Shown: positions 1-10,538, counted from the first letter of the stretch. The stretch: 24,706 nt of DNA from Chara braunii (GCA_003427395.1 BFEA01000111.1:2922735-2947440); one strand, 5' to 3'. Program-made: numbers and translations. Notes: generated by a model from the sequence alone, not told the origin.

Positions 1-22
1 GAGAGAGAGAGAGAGAGAGAGA
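1..22. repeat. (GA)n microsatellite
   Basis: The window opens inside an uninterrupted GA dinucleotide run of at least 11 units. It is followed by short degenerate copies of an 'atcattga' motif (about 22-75). It may continue to the left of the window. Confidence 0.95.
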
Positions 23-111
23 TCACTGAATCATCATTGAATCATTAAACATCATTGGACAGAGAGATCATTGAACCTTGGTTGAGGGGTCGCATACCTC
101 CATGAAAGGGT

Positions 112-360
112 TATTGATAGAATCAAAAAAAAAACTAAGGCTTTTGCTCTGTATATCCTTTGGTGTAAGGGACGCAAGACCCAGTTTCCAGCAGGTGTAG
201 CTCCCCACGAATAGAATGGAGTGAAAGGGATGGTCTGCAGTGGCTAGTCTTCAGTTACTGAGTATCTTGATAGAATCAAAGGCAATTGCCAAAAGAATAG
301 GCTTGATCAGGTCAGGTTGTTCATTATCTAGTGGTTAGTCTTAAGTTGCTGAGCATATTG
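112..360 (+). repeat. Short interleaved direct repeats
   Basis: Two motifs recur. 'ttgatagaatcaaa' appears at about 113 and 268. A 31-base block beginning 'agtggctagtcttcagtt' at 238-269 recurs with a few changes at 330-360. No reading frame is visible. The block lies just downstream of a partial LINE 3' module (169-225), so it may be the remains of an old duplicated insertion. Confidence 0.6.
169..225 (+). mobile_element. Fragment of LINE 3' module (copy 1)
   Basis: This stretch matches the first two hairpin segments of the 3' module found after both LINE ORF2s: 'gggacgc..gaccc.gtttccagcaggtg' followed by 'agctccccacgaatagaatggag'. The third hairpin with the conserved loop is not recognisable downstream, and there is no poly(A). 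It is probably a decayed or interrupted LINE tail. Confidence 0.6.
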
Positions 361-457
361 CAGCTAATTGCAGAATTTATTGATCCTCAGAATTGGTTAT
401 GAACTTGTTACAAGTTTGGGTACAGTGGGTAGTGGGATTAGTTGCTAGCTCATCTCA

Positions 458-694
458 GGCGCTTTAGGGTGAAGAGGTCCCATCTTTGTTATTCGCCCAG
501 AAAGTCTCTGAACTTTGAGTTACCTCAAGATTTATCCATTGGAAAGGACACTGGACCCGTTTTCCGATAGGTGCAGCTCCCCACCAATAGAAAGGAGCCA
601 TTGGAACCTCGCCGGCTTCTACCCTCTGGGGCTCTTACCACCCAAGGGGTAGAAGACCTGGCCCTGAACGATGATTGAATGGAAAAAAAAAAAA
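458..694 (+). mobile_element. 5'-truncated LINE tail with 3' hairpin module and poly(A) (copy C)
   Basis: From 'ggcgctttagggtgaagagg' onward this resembles the 3' UTR of LINE-A at 9902-9924, so the copy is a truncated LINE rather than a free-standing SINE. Hairpin 2 pairs GCTCC (576-580) with GGAGC (594-598). Hairpin 3 pairs CTTCTACCC (616-624) with GGGTAGAAG (647-655), extended by TGGG (627-630) with CCCA (641-644). That leaves the 10-base loop GCTCTTACCA at 631-640. A 12-base poly(A) starts at about 683. Hairpin 1 is degraded. I saw no target-site duplication. Confidence 0.75.
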
Positions 695-1523
695 CGTTGT
701 TTGTATGGATGGCACTGTGTTAGCGATAACACAGTACAAGTGCCGCCAGGGGGGGGCAGCGTCTGGGCAATGAGGGATCGCGTTGGTGTCGCCAGATGAA
801 GGCGGCGCTGTGCCATAACTTGTTGGTGAGGTGGCAGCGCGTGGGGGTGGAATGCGCGAAGGCACTGCGGGGGACACGTGCAGAGGGGCACTGCCATTCC
901 TCTGCCATGGGCCAGTCCCGACTAACAGGGGTCAGCAATCCTGGTTGACTGTGAAAGGATAGGAGAGTGACGTGGGGACAGTCAGCGGGCGGGATCTGGA
1001 CGTCACTGTTGTACCCGAATTATGAACCAATCAGTTGCTTTGTCCCTTGGTTTCAGATATGGAACCCAAATGTTGGAAGATGATTTCGACCTTGCTTGGT
1101 GATGCTGATTGAAGTGCCCGGCGTTTGCTTGATTGACAGCGGAATGGAAGGTTGGGGCATTTAACATAGACATTTGGGGCGCTGTGTCTGTGTTTGAGAT
1201 GACGGATCAACTGATTACGCTCCAGGACCTCCCTTGCTATTGGTCCGTTGGTGCTGCTAGATGAGATGTTTTGGCCCGCGATTTTGAGTTGAGTGGAATT
1301 GCACATGAGCTCACAGGTTGGTGACCCTGATTTGGTCATCTCGCCGTCGTTCCGTTCATCGGCGGGAAGGACCTGGATTGCAACGGTCAGCTTCACACGG
1401 TGTTGTTGTCATTTTTGTTATGTATTTCGTAATATGACTGGGTGAATTTTTGTATGCTGGATTACATTCGGTTCTCAATTGACGAATTAGAACCTTATAA
1501 TCTACGGAACTGGCGGCGGTTGT
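695..1523. other. Anonymous sequence, no gene recognised
   Basis: The first part (700-1000) is GC-rich with a G7 run near 752. The rest has mixed composition. A 121-codon open frame on the - strand (1396-1031) has no recognisable domain and is probably chance. No repeat family is recognised. Confidence 0.6.
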
Positions 1524-1719
1524 GGAGTAATTAAGAGATACTAATTAGAACACTAGGGAATAGTAATCTGACAGGGTGGAAGGAAAAACGAAAATAGAGA
1601 GAGTATTTTTGTAGGGGAATCGTAACTGCATTCACTTCTTAACTAGGATATTAGGGTTTTGGAGTGATTACGGGATACTAATTAGATTATTAGAGTACTG
1701 GGGCATAGTAATCTGCAAT
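1524..1719 (+). repeat. Degenerate direct repeat pair, about 50 bases each
   Basis: A block starting 'ggagtaattaagagatact' (1524-1571) recurs as 'ggagtgattacgggatact' (1661-1719). Both contain 'atactaattaga' and end in 'catagtaatctg' or 'aatagtaatctg'. They are about 140 bases apart. There is no coding potential, and the origin is unknown. Confidence 0.65.
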
Positions 1720-2008
1720 TTGGTGACGATATTGGTTAGTTGGTGGGTAGTAGGGAGCCTCTTGTTTACTGAGTTGAGTAGCTCCAGATTCAAATTTTCT
1801 CTAACTTGCTTTTCAATGGCTGGTTAGTAGCAGTTAGGGTTTGAGTAACCTTTGATTCATTTGTTGGCTCCAGTCGGGGATGGGATTGGTCGGGAGTGCT
1901 TTTCCCAGCCCTCTACGGCAGTAGCTTATATGTTCACGTTCGAAGGGTTTTGGCGCTCGTTCACATTCGGCCGCGAGCGTTCGGGTTCGGTCACCAAACG
2001 GGAACACA
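1720..2008. other. Anonymous sequence, no gene recognised
   Basis: AT-leaning sequence with no repeat structure that I can see. It leads into a purine-rich region that may be degenerate coding sequence. Confidence 0.5.
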
Positions 2009-2716
2009 ATGCTACACAGGTTCGGAGGAGGAAGTGGAAAGGCCAGTGGAGGTCGGGGAGGGGAAACAAGAGGTCAAGAAGGTAATGAGAAATTCCAATA
2101 CCATTTTTTAAAGTCAATTGGTGACCAGCGGTGGAGGATTCTGATGATGAAGAGGAAACGGTGAGCCTGATGAAAAACGGTAGTAACAACAATTGCGCAG
2201 TAAATATGGAAGAAGGAATGGAAAAGGCGGGGTGAAAGGTAGAGGACGTAAGGAAATTGTGCGAAAAACGCTTTCAATTTGACAGAATGGTGATCCCAGA
2301 CATGTGGAAAATTGCCCAAGCTCATAACTGAGGGAAAAGTTGGTGATAATGATGGTCCCCCAAGGTAGACGAAGCACAAGTCGACTGAATGAAAGACAAT
2401 GCTGCCACAGTTCTTCTTCAAGGCATTTTCAAATCGACTTCCATTTAAAGAAAGGAAGCATGTACCATGCCGAGGACTCAGTACTCCCCCCCAACTCCCC
2501 ATCACAAGGAGAGGGGAAGAGTTCATCAGGAAGGAAGGAAGGAACGTGATATCATATACTTTCACAGGGCGGAAAAAAAAAGACCATGGAGCGTATGATC
2601 AACCTGAAGAGTCACAACATCAAAGATTCAAAATAGACTCTGAGTCAATAGACGGAACAACGCGGGTCCCACCCACAAGCAGCAGAATGCGTGAAGGGGG
2701 GGTCAGTCAGACATAA
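2009..2716 (+). pseudogene. Purine-rich degenerate reading frame, possibly an ORF1/gag remnant
   Basis: The + strand is strikingly purine-rich. From the ATG at 2009 one frame starts with M-L-H-R-F and runs into a Gly/Arg-rich stretch (GGRGGETRGQ). A second frame takes over near 2130 with an acidic run (DSDDEEE), followed by a charged, helix-like segment (about 2240-2325). A third frame stays open from 2399 to 2716. Such a chain of short frames is what a decayed coding region looks like. Acidic and RGG-like stretches are common in retroelement ORF1/gag proteins, but no domain is recognised. It could also be low-complexity noncoding DNA. It lies upstream of a hairpin plus A-rich tail at 3023-3125 and may belong to the same dead element. 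Confidence 0.3.
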
Positions 2717-3022
2717 CCACGGCCCAAGTTGCCATTTAGATCGTTATATGTGCCGCTGCTTGTTATGGTTGCGACCTAGAGGTTCTGAATCAAGCGTATT
2801 GTGCCCCGCTATCCGCCCTGTACCTGTAAACATCCCCCTAGACCCCTCTCGGGTCGCATTGGTTTTTTTGTTTGTTTTGGAAGGAAACATCGATGAGATG
2901 CCTTAGACTTATAGCTATGTTTGGTACTTCTACTTTCTTCTTTTGTTGTTGCAATTTGACGTTAGTTGTCCAAGTTGTGATCCTGATGTTGTTTTTTCAA
3001 ATTTTCACCTAATATTTGTTGT
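2717..3022 (+). other. Noncoding stretch, possible 3' UTR of a dead retroelement
   Basis: Mixed to T-rich sequence with no open frame of note. It sits between the degenerate frame at 2009-2716 and the hairpin plus A-rich tail at 3023-3125, where a 3' UTR would lie. That assignment rests on position only. Confidence 0.35.
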
Positions 3023-3125
3023 TACTGGTACGCTCTGGGGCTCCCGAGACATCCCCCTTCTCTACCAGTATGACTGAATATATTGAAAATTCCAACCAAA
3101 AAAAAAGAAAAAGAAAAAGAAAAGA
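3023..3125 (+). mobile_element. Retroposon 3' end: hairpin plus A-rich tail (copy D)
   Basis: TACTGGTA (3023-3030) pairs perfectly with TACCAGTA (3063-3070). Inside, GGGG and CCCC can pair around a loop containing 'gctcccgagaca', loosely like the LINE loop GCTCNTAYCA. About 27 bases later an A-rich tail (AAAGA-type, 3098-3122) begins, the same spacing as in the truncated LINE at 458-694. Hairpins 1 and 2 of the LINE module are absent, so this is only a possible distant relative. Confidence 0.45.
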
Positions 3126-3367
3126 GTATCGTGCAGTGAAAGCAGGGTATTAGTGAAGGAAGAAAGAAGGAAGGCTCTAAATACCTCATCTCATTGATCA
3201 GTAGAAAAGCTCAGGAGGGGGTAGCTGATTGGTTATTGTGTAATCTAAAAGTCCAGCACCCAAGCTTACCCAATGATTCTTGGCCCCAAATCCTCAAGGA
3301 ATTGATGTTGTTGTTATAGAATAGTAAAAGCCTTGGTACCTTCTTACTACAAGGCCCCCCGCTGGGT
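3126..3367. other. Sequence upstream of LINE-A ORF1
   Basis: No gene is recognised. It could hold the 5' UTR of LINE-A, but the element's 5' boundary is not visible. Confidence 0.4.
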
Positions 3368-5145
3368 GTGACATGGACTGACATCAATGCCAAACTCCTC
3401 TCGATCGTTTCCTCTAGGTTCAACCATTCGACCCAGGGAGAAATCCCCCGCCTGCCTGTCCTTTACAACCGTTTTCAGCCACTGGCCCTGCCAGGAAACG
3501 AAGCAGAAATTTCAGAAACCTCAGAACAGTCAGGCAATGGGACCTCCCCGACTGTGAATATCCCAGAGGAAGGGACTCAACCATGTAGGGGGAAGGTTAG
3601 TGGCCCGTTGGAGGAACCTCCTCAGAATTCACGAAATGCGCAGGCACAGTTGCATCAGGAGGAGGCTGAGGAAAACGATCAGATCAATGAGCCCCGGAAA
3701 CTTTCAACTTCTGATACTAATTTCCCTAATCAGGTGTCACCTGCTAATACAGGAATCAATTTATTAGACGCCCAGTCCAACGCCCCAACCAGTCCAATGG
3801 ATCCTCAATTGGCTGAACCAGAAGCCCAAGGAGAGGAGTCTGGCCCTCTCAATCAGGCTTTCAAGGAGGTCATTTCTGAACTTACTGAGGAAAGGAATTT
3901 TTTGCAAATTCCCAACAACCTACGCCCTGCGGTCACTGGCAAACACAGTCAGGGCCTGATGGACTGAGACCCAGGTTCGTACAACTCGCAAACACAGCGA
4001 AGACCACATGGAAACGAGATGGTGCATGTCACACAAAACTTACACGGGAGTGATAGACAACTTTCTCTGTCCCCCACTGTGTTGGGCTCTACTATACTCA
4101 AGGTTCTGCCACAACACTATGATTTGACAGGTTTTTCATTATTTACACAAAAATTAACTGTCAAAATATGTCAGCAAATATATTGCAGAAGGGGATGAAG
4201 ATAAAAACAATAGTGGATCAATGCACTCGGGAAAGTATTTCCTTTCACATTATGTGACAGTCAATGCACACTTTCCCTCGTAGCAGCATAACAGTGATTG
4301 TGCCAAAAACAATATCAGTGACAGGGCGTTGAAGAAGACAACAGACCCCACATACTCCCCGTCCGGGGCAAGTCACATAAGGGAGAAAGTGGGGGATGAA
4401 GTTGACTTACCTCACTTGAATCAAGCGCTGGTTGTCTTAGGCCCTGCATCCAAGGAGAAAGAGTTAATACAACAGACGGTGCAGGTAGTGGATCTCACTG
4501 AAGACCTACCAAATCGCGACCCAAGTGGAAAGAAAAAAGAACCTCCAGAATCTGCAAAAACTGCAGAAACAAAAAATTATCAAATTCCTCAAACCCCACT
4601 CTCCTCATTTACTGTCACTACAGACCCCGAGCTTATAACAAAGTGTCAATAGCTAAAACACCGACTAGCAAAAGGTCAGGGGATACTTTCTCCAATTAAG
4701 ACGGGTATTGTTCTCTTACCGGTCAGACTCAAGGATGGTACGTGGGAAGTAGGACTGTCCATTCCCCAGGGAGCGGTGTATGGGGAAGTCATAGTGTTGG
4801 GTACTACCTCACTTTTCCTCTCTCTCTCTCTCCACGAAGATTGGCAGGCTAGGAGGAGAGTCACTCATTAAACATGAGGTAGGAAGATTTATCAAATATA
4901 AACTTCCGCCTGGTTGTACTACCACTTTGACAATCTCCGAAGGAGATCAACAGTTGGCTGAATGGGATGTCTTCTTAAAATATGAAGTTTGCAGGCAGCT
5001 TGACCTCAAGTGATTAAACCAAGATCTCCTGACGGAATTTCAACTAATGAAAGTTAAGGCAAACAACTTTTGGTCAGAAACTGATGTAGGAACGCTACTT
5101 GTTCAGCTTTTGGGACAACGTATTCTAGTGTCCGGGGCTTGTTAG
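3368..5145 (+). pseudogene. LINE-A ORF1, broken
   Basis: ORF1 of an L1/Tx1-type LINE, expected to encode an RNA-binding partner of the ORF2 protein. Three frames carry it. The frame 3368-3967 is about 200 codons and acidic, Pro/Gln/Glu-rich. The frame from 4329 continues past a single TAG at 4650-4652 to about 4830. A third frame runs from about 4837 to the stop at 5143-5145, with a TGA at 5011. The switch between the last two frames falls in a CT-rich run (about 4818-4832), so microsatellite slippage is the likely cause. The part from about 4698 aligns with LINE-B ORF1: TGIVLLPVRLKDG against AGVVVLPLRREKE, and HEVGRFIKYKLPPG against IGTVLPQDIPFPNG. I see no zinc knuckle and do not recognise a classical L1 coiled-coil/RRM pattern. 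ORF2 follows directly. Confidence 0.7.
3968..4328 (+). other. Frame-poor stretch inside LINE-A ORF1
   Basis: No frame stays open here, and composition shifts to AT-rich. Either this part of ORF1 is unusually decayed or foreign DNA has inserted. No terminal repeats, poly(A) or duplications mark an insertion. Confidence 0.4.
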
Positions 5146-5151
5146 ACTTAG

Positions 5152-8100
5152 GCCCGTGGCAGACCCTCTAAACCAGTCTGTTCAACCTTCAAATCACTCC
5201 CCCAATAGTGGTCAGTGGTGTCTGCCCTGCTTCTATTGGAGAATTTCCAGAAAATTGACGCACTATACAACAAGGACAAAACATGGAAATCCCTCAAGAG
5301 GCAAGCTGATTTAGACTTGAGATCCCTAAACGTTAATGGTCTTGCCTCTGCCAAGTTTTAAAAGAAGCAAGCCATTTATGACCAACTTAGGGGAATAGGA
5401 GGGGAAAAATGGTCTGACGTCATTTGTATCCAAGAAACGCACCTCATGGATACTGCCATCCACAATCATTGTCATAAACATATATAACCCTATACAACAT
5501 TCAGAGCACATGCACCTCGTCTTGGGACCGTCGGTGTTGCAATTTGGATTCTGTCAAATTCCAAGGTAGAATCGGTTTACTGGGAGGTTGACAAAGAAGA
5601 AGGAAGGTGGGCATATATACTGGCAATGCTGGAGCTAGAAATTGTCATTATCTTATGTGTCTATGGGCCACACGAGGTAGGTAATCGTAAGTGGTTCTTT
5701 GAATTTCTGATCCCCAAACTTTCAGTTGGCATCCCAGTTATCACAATAGGAGATTTTAACGCTGCTCCATATCGATCCCTAGATCGTTGGTGTATTCCTA
5801 CCCCCTGGTCGACCTATGTGGAGGTTGATGAAGTAACGATTATCAGACTAACTCAATCATTTCATCTATTTGACTCATCCATAAGATTGAACCCTACCCA
5901 CCATATCTTCTTGTGCTTCATAAAAAATCAGGATAGGATGGTCACTAATTCACGCATTGACCTAATCCTCCTCTCGGACGAATTGGAATGTTCTCTTCAA
6001 GTTGCTGAAGTATTTCCTAGAAACCCCCTGTTAGGACTTGATCACGATATGTGTGTGGTTATTCTCTCCTTCAAGAAAAAAACAGGCCACGGTAAGGGCT
6101 ACTACAAATTAAACACATCTCACCTTAAAATGAAAAGATTTAGAGTCTACCAAAAGGATCTCTGGTCTTTCTGGAGACAACAGAAAACCATTATCCAAGA
6201 TGATATTATGTGGTTCAACAACGGTCTAGCTTTCCTAGACCGTAAATGCAATGAATATTCAAAACTATTGGCAGTCGAATGTCATTCCAATGAAGCAAGG
6301 ATTTATTTGCGCATTTAATAGTTATAATCCCAGGAAAGTGACAATGAGAATGAGGAAAACAATGAACTGATAGCTCAAGAAATTCAAGAACTAGAAAACT
6401 AATTACTCTCACAATTGGAATATCGTTGGAATGGCGTCCGGATTAGAGGCAAACTTCGAAAGTTTGTCACCGAGGGGGGAATGAATGCGAGATTCTTTGC
6501 CATGGTCAGAGCCTGAGTGGGGAGGACAGTCATTAAGGCTCTCGCTTATCCCCAACATCAAATTGATGAGCCGACCACCTTTACGGCTAAATGTACCAGA
6601 ATTGTCGGAGATTTCTTCAAGAACCTCTTCTTATTAGAAACCGGTAACATCCCCCTGAACTAGCGTAATATGGAGATAAATGAATTTCAGAAACCTATGT
6701 CAAAGTCCCTCTCTGTCTCCCAAAGAGATCAATTGGAGTTGCCTCTAACAAAAAAAGAAGTATGGACTGCCGTAATGCTCATGGAGGAGGAAAAAAACCC
6801 AAGCATTGATGAACTGCCTAAGGAATTTTGAGAATATCTTTAGGACTTCATCTCTCATGACTTAGTGGACTTTTATCAGGTTGTTTGGGTGACCAGACAT
6901 ATGAAAGAGTTTGTGGGGCAATGTATACTAGTATTGCTCTATATTAAAGGGCGATAAATGCAATATTCGTAATTATCGGCCCATCACACTCCTCACTCTC
7001 GTATATAAACTCATCTCAAAAGTCCTAACGAATCGCTTAAATAAATGCATAGCGGACATAATTCATCCCTCCCAAACAGGTTTTATCTAAGGAAGGAATA
7101 TCCAAGACAATATTTTTCTGATAAATAAGTTAATCAAACTCTCTCATGAATATAAGCACAACACGACCATTATATTTATAAATTTCAAAAAACATATGAT
7201 CACGTCGACTGATTTTTTTTCTGGATAAATGCCTAGAAAAACTCCATTTTGGCCCAAACTTTAAATGATGGATTAAAATATTGCATAATAACGCAACAAC
7301 AAGAGTGATGGTTAATGAAAATGTGACTCCCCCTATAGCTCTACAAAGGTCTGTGAGGCAAGGTGTCCGATTGCGCCACTCCTTTTCGTAATAATCATGG
7401 AAGCCCTGACTGCTAACCCCTACAACATAAAGATATTAAGCGTATCGAAGTGTCATCCATCCCAAAGGAATCAATCCTTGTTTGCTCCCTGTTTGCTGAT
7501 GACCTCTCTTTGATGGTTGATGCATCTCAAGAAAGTCTAGAAGCAATAAAAAAAATCATGGATAAATTTTGCAAACTCTCAGATATGAAGGTAAATTGGG
7601 GGAATAAAACACTGGGATGGTGGATTCATTATCAAGGAGTACGGTCTCCAGAATGGTCATTGATCAAATGGCTTCCTGAGCCTTCCTCGTGAAACACGTA
7701 TCAGAGTCTTAGGGATCTCTCTCTCAGCACTTGGCAAACCCTCATCTAACAATGCTGGGATTTTACAACAAACACAATCAAAATTGGAGCTATGAAGGGA
7801 CAAACATACCTCGTTATTGGTCAGGACGTTAACCCTTAACAATGTGGTATTGACCTCAATCTGGTATAAATTAACGATCTGGCCCTTGGACAAAACAACC
7901 ATTAAGATTTTTTAACGACAATTGACTGCCTTCCTCTGGCAAGGAAATCACAAATGTGAAAATGTCATTAGTAGGGTGACATGCCTTTCTATAATCCGGC
8001 CCAAAGCCAGAGGTGGCCTAGGCATCTTAGACCCCGCTACCCAGGTTATGCCCCCGTCCATTCAATGGTTAAAACGCTTCTTATTCAATTCCCAGACCCC

Positions 8101-9637
8101 TTAGAGTAAACTGTCAGGTGAGAAAATCAGAAGACTAGCTCCACCCACTTCAGACGAGGTGGATTCACTCATGTGGTTGGAAAATCGCTCCTGGTCGCTT
8201 CCTAGGAGCACCACATTAGAACCCCATCACCCGGAACTGTCCGACCGACAAGCATTCAGGAGAGATATTGTTAGGGACCCATTTTGGATAAACTTGATTA
8301 AAAATTGAAGAAAATTGTCTCTCCCAGACAAGATAGTTCATGAGAGATGGGAAAAGGTCTGCCAACAACCATTGTTTAACAATACATTTATCAAGGATTC
8401 TCAAGGGTGCACCCTCAACTGTTCAGACTCACCATGGAAACGATGGATTAAGAAAGGAGTCACACGCATTACAAACGTCTAGATCATTGAGAATAGAGAC
8501 TGGATTGATCTGCCGACCCTCCATGAGAGATTAAGATGTTGCCATCATCAAAAGGAAGCTCTAAAACAATTAATTGATATAATTCCCCTAGACTGGGTCA
8601 GAATCCTGATAAATGAACCGAAGCTTATCCCAAATGACTAGGTATCCATCATCGATCAACAAGGGATAGTGGGAAATATAATTGAAGTCCGCAACACAGG
8701 GGATATTCTTATATCCATCTTTGATCTAGGGGAGGATAATTTCCTTAAGGCGATATCACAAGAGCACATGGGTTGGGTCAAAGCAAATAGAGTTTTTAGG
8801 ATCAGGGTCCTTACGATTAAGGAAAGTTGGCTTGCCTTTAAACCAGACACATCCATCTGTCATCTCCCTTTAGAGTCGGTCTGCTGGATCTGGTCCTCCT
8901 CAAATGGTACAGGCGCTCTTATGTAAGCACACTTCACACCCTGCCAGTAAAGTTTACCTATATGATGCTTTGTCTTAAGATAAATGTAAAAGACAAAATA
9001 AAAGATTGCTAGATGAGGCATCTAAACGTAAGTAAAATAGAATTGCACACTCTATTAAATCCAGGCCAGCTAAAGTAGCGTCGCTGCAATGGCAAATTGC
9101 TCATCGTTGTCTCCCTACGATATAACATCGTTGAAACGGAAAGGAATAACCCTTCCGTGGTGTAAGTTCTGCAAATCAGCCTTCCCGTCCAAACTCATAC
9201 CAAAAACCTTAGAACACATTTTTTGGCAATTCCCAGACTCAATTTGGCTATCGCGGTGGTGGGATAGGATTTGGAGCCAGTTAGGAACATCCCTCCCTTG
9301 GCCCTAGAATTGGAAGGCCCTCCTCCTGGACTCTTGGAATCCGAACCAGGAAGATGCTTTCACTCTGAACCTATTCACAATCGGAAGGCGAGTGGTCATG
9401 TGGGCGATCTGGTTACGAAGGTGTACTCATGAGATGGAAGGTGCTCGCCCAGATGACCCTGAATTCACTGATACTATCAGACAACAGATCCAAACAGAGA
9501 TCACTATCAAATGGGAGGTCCTTAAGGAAAAATTACAATTTTTGTCACTAGAAAAAGAAATATTGCATTATATCAAAACATTCAATCAGAACTGGCTTGG
9601 AGGGGACCAGGGAGGGAGATTGGGACGGGTGAAGTGA
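5152..9637 (+). pseudogene. LINE-A ORF2: APE endonuclease, reverse transcriptase and C-terminal zinc finger, heavily mutated
   Basis: ORF2 of an L1/Tx1-type LINE. The endonuclease would nick the target and the reverse transcriptase would prime cDNA from the nick. In order: SLNVNGLAS at about 5320; IQETH at about 5435; GDFN (5749-5760); NSRIDLILLSDEL at about 5950; LDHDM at about 6040, where L replaces the Ser of the usual SDH. The endonuclease frame is continuous to 6318 except for stops at 5359 and 5485. The RT starts near 6690 with KNPSIDELPKEF at about 6796 and has NYRPITLLT, PSQTGF, QDNIFL and the catalytic FADD (7492-7503). Further on come GGLGILDP at about 8010 and a zinc-finger-like CKFC...H near 9162-9220 with the last Cys lost. 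Many stops and frameshifts fall from 6320 onward. The frame ends at 9637. Plainly dead, and older than LINE-B. Confidence 0.9.
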
Positions 9638-9973
9638 GAAGGAACCAAAGAGAACGCCCAAGAGGAGATCCCTAGGAACTACAGCCTGGCCTTCAATGAC
9701 TGGAGCAACATTGATCCTACTGTACCTTTAAGACCTCTGTCGGATGTCCCTGATCTTTTCCCTCTCTCGAACCTTTGCTTAGTTCCCAGGTCGTGGTATG
9801 CGTATGAATGATCTGGAAAATCCCTTGCATTGTCTGTGAATGTTGGGGTCAGCCTTTCTCAAGAACAATTGTGATTAAGTGCAAGGAAGATATGTATATC
9901 TGGCGCCCTCTCAGGGTGAAGAGGCACAAGACTCAACACTGAGTTGCAGATTTCCCACTGCCACTGATAAGAA
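9638..9973 (+). other. LINE-A 3' UTR, upstream part
   Basis: Noncoding, between the ORF2 stop and the hairpin module. The block 'ggcgccctctcagggtgaagagg' (9902-9924) recurs in the truncated copy at 458-480, which supports calling this stretch LINE 3' UTR. Confidence 0.65.
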
Positions 9974-10169
9974 GGGACGCTGGGCCAGGTTCCCAGTTTG
10001 TGGTGTACCTCGATCCTTCACTGTTTCTCATGGGACGCTGGACCAGGTTTCCAGCAGGTGCAGCTCCCCACCAATAGAATGGAGCCCCGATAAGTCAGGT
10101 AGGAGAGCATGCTCGTATCATCACTCCTACCTGACACCACGGGATTTGTTAAAAAAAAGAAAAAAAAAA
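9974..10169 (+). mobile_element. LINE-A 3' module: three hairpins and poly(A) tail
   Basis: A first, partial unit at 9974-9996 has CTGGG pairing with CCCAG. The full module follows. Hairpin 1: GCTGGA (10037-10042) with TCCAGC (10050-10055). Hairpin 2: GCTCC (10063-10067) with GGAGC (10081-10085). Hairpin 3: GTCAGGTAGGAG (10094-10105) with CTCCTACCTGAC (10124-10135), 12 perfect pairs, with GCTCGTATCA (10111-10120) in the loop. Fifteen bases later the poly(A) begins (10151-10169, one G). The same order follows LINE-B ORF2. In stringent LINEs such as UnaL2 a 3' stem-loop is the RT recognition site; that this module has that role is inference. Confidence 0.8.
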
Positions 10170-10210
10170 GGAGGGGATGGTGGTCCTGGCATAAAACATG
10201 GGAACCAACC

Positions 10211-10382
10211 TTAGGGCCAGATCCCACTGGCAAAGAAGATTGGAAGAAGTGTCTGAATGTGGACGTGTTTGTGGACAGGTGTGAAAACTTGTGATTGATG
10301 TACTTTTCTGCACCTTGCGAGGAACATGTCCAGATTCAGACACTTCTTCCAATCCTCTTTGCCAGTGGTATAAGGCCCTTAA
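10211..10382. mobile_element. Foldback element, arms about 57 bases (MITE-like)
   Basis: The arm 10211-10267, starting 'ttagggccagatcccactgg', is nearly the reverse complement of 10325-10382, with a handful of mismatches. The inner parts pair further: 'caggtgtgaaaac' at about 10276 against 'cttttctgcaccttg' at about 10303. The whole forms one long hairpin of about 170 bases. There is no coding capacity. I see no clear target-site duplication, so the family is undetermined. An inverted duplication without transposition is an alternative. Confidence 0.75.
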
Positions 10383-10436
10383 ACTACTGTCAACTGATGA
10401 CAGTGTGACACCGTGCACAGTGGAGAAAAATCCCAG

Positions 10437-10439
<3 letters not shown>

Positions 10440-10468
<29 letters not shown>
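10440..10468 (+). repeat. Poly(A) tract, 29 bases
   Basis: A pure A run. Just upstream CTGTCA..TGACAG (about 10387-10403) can form a small hairpin. It is probably the tail of a retroposed sequence, but no family is recognised. Confidence 0.8.
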
Positions 10469-10490
10469 CAGTCTGACAGTTGTGATGGGC

Positions 10491-10538
10491 CATGACATCT
10501 AATATTGACATCCATCATGACATCTCATATTGACACGA
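10491..10538 (+). repeat. Two-copy tandem repeat, about 25 bases
   Basis: 'catgacatctaatattgaca' is followed by 'catgacatctcatattgaca', with 'tccat' between. No function is evident. Confidence 0.8.

Noticed and set aside
458-694. A self-cleaving ribozyme as explanation of the three-hairpin module
   Set aside because: I looked for hammerhead (CTGATGA...GAAA) and HDV-like core patterns and found none.
1031-1396. A 121-codon open frame on the - strand
   Set aside because: No recognisable domain and no supporting context. Chance is likely in this composition.
2074-2565. A 163-codon open frame on the - strand
   Set aside because: It is the complement of a purine-rich + strand stretch, which yields an artificial Phe/Leu/Ser-rich protein. 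The + strand looks more like decayed coding sequence.
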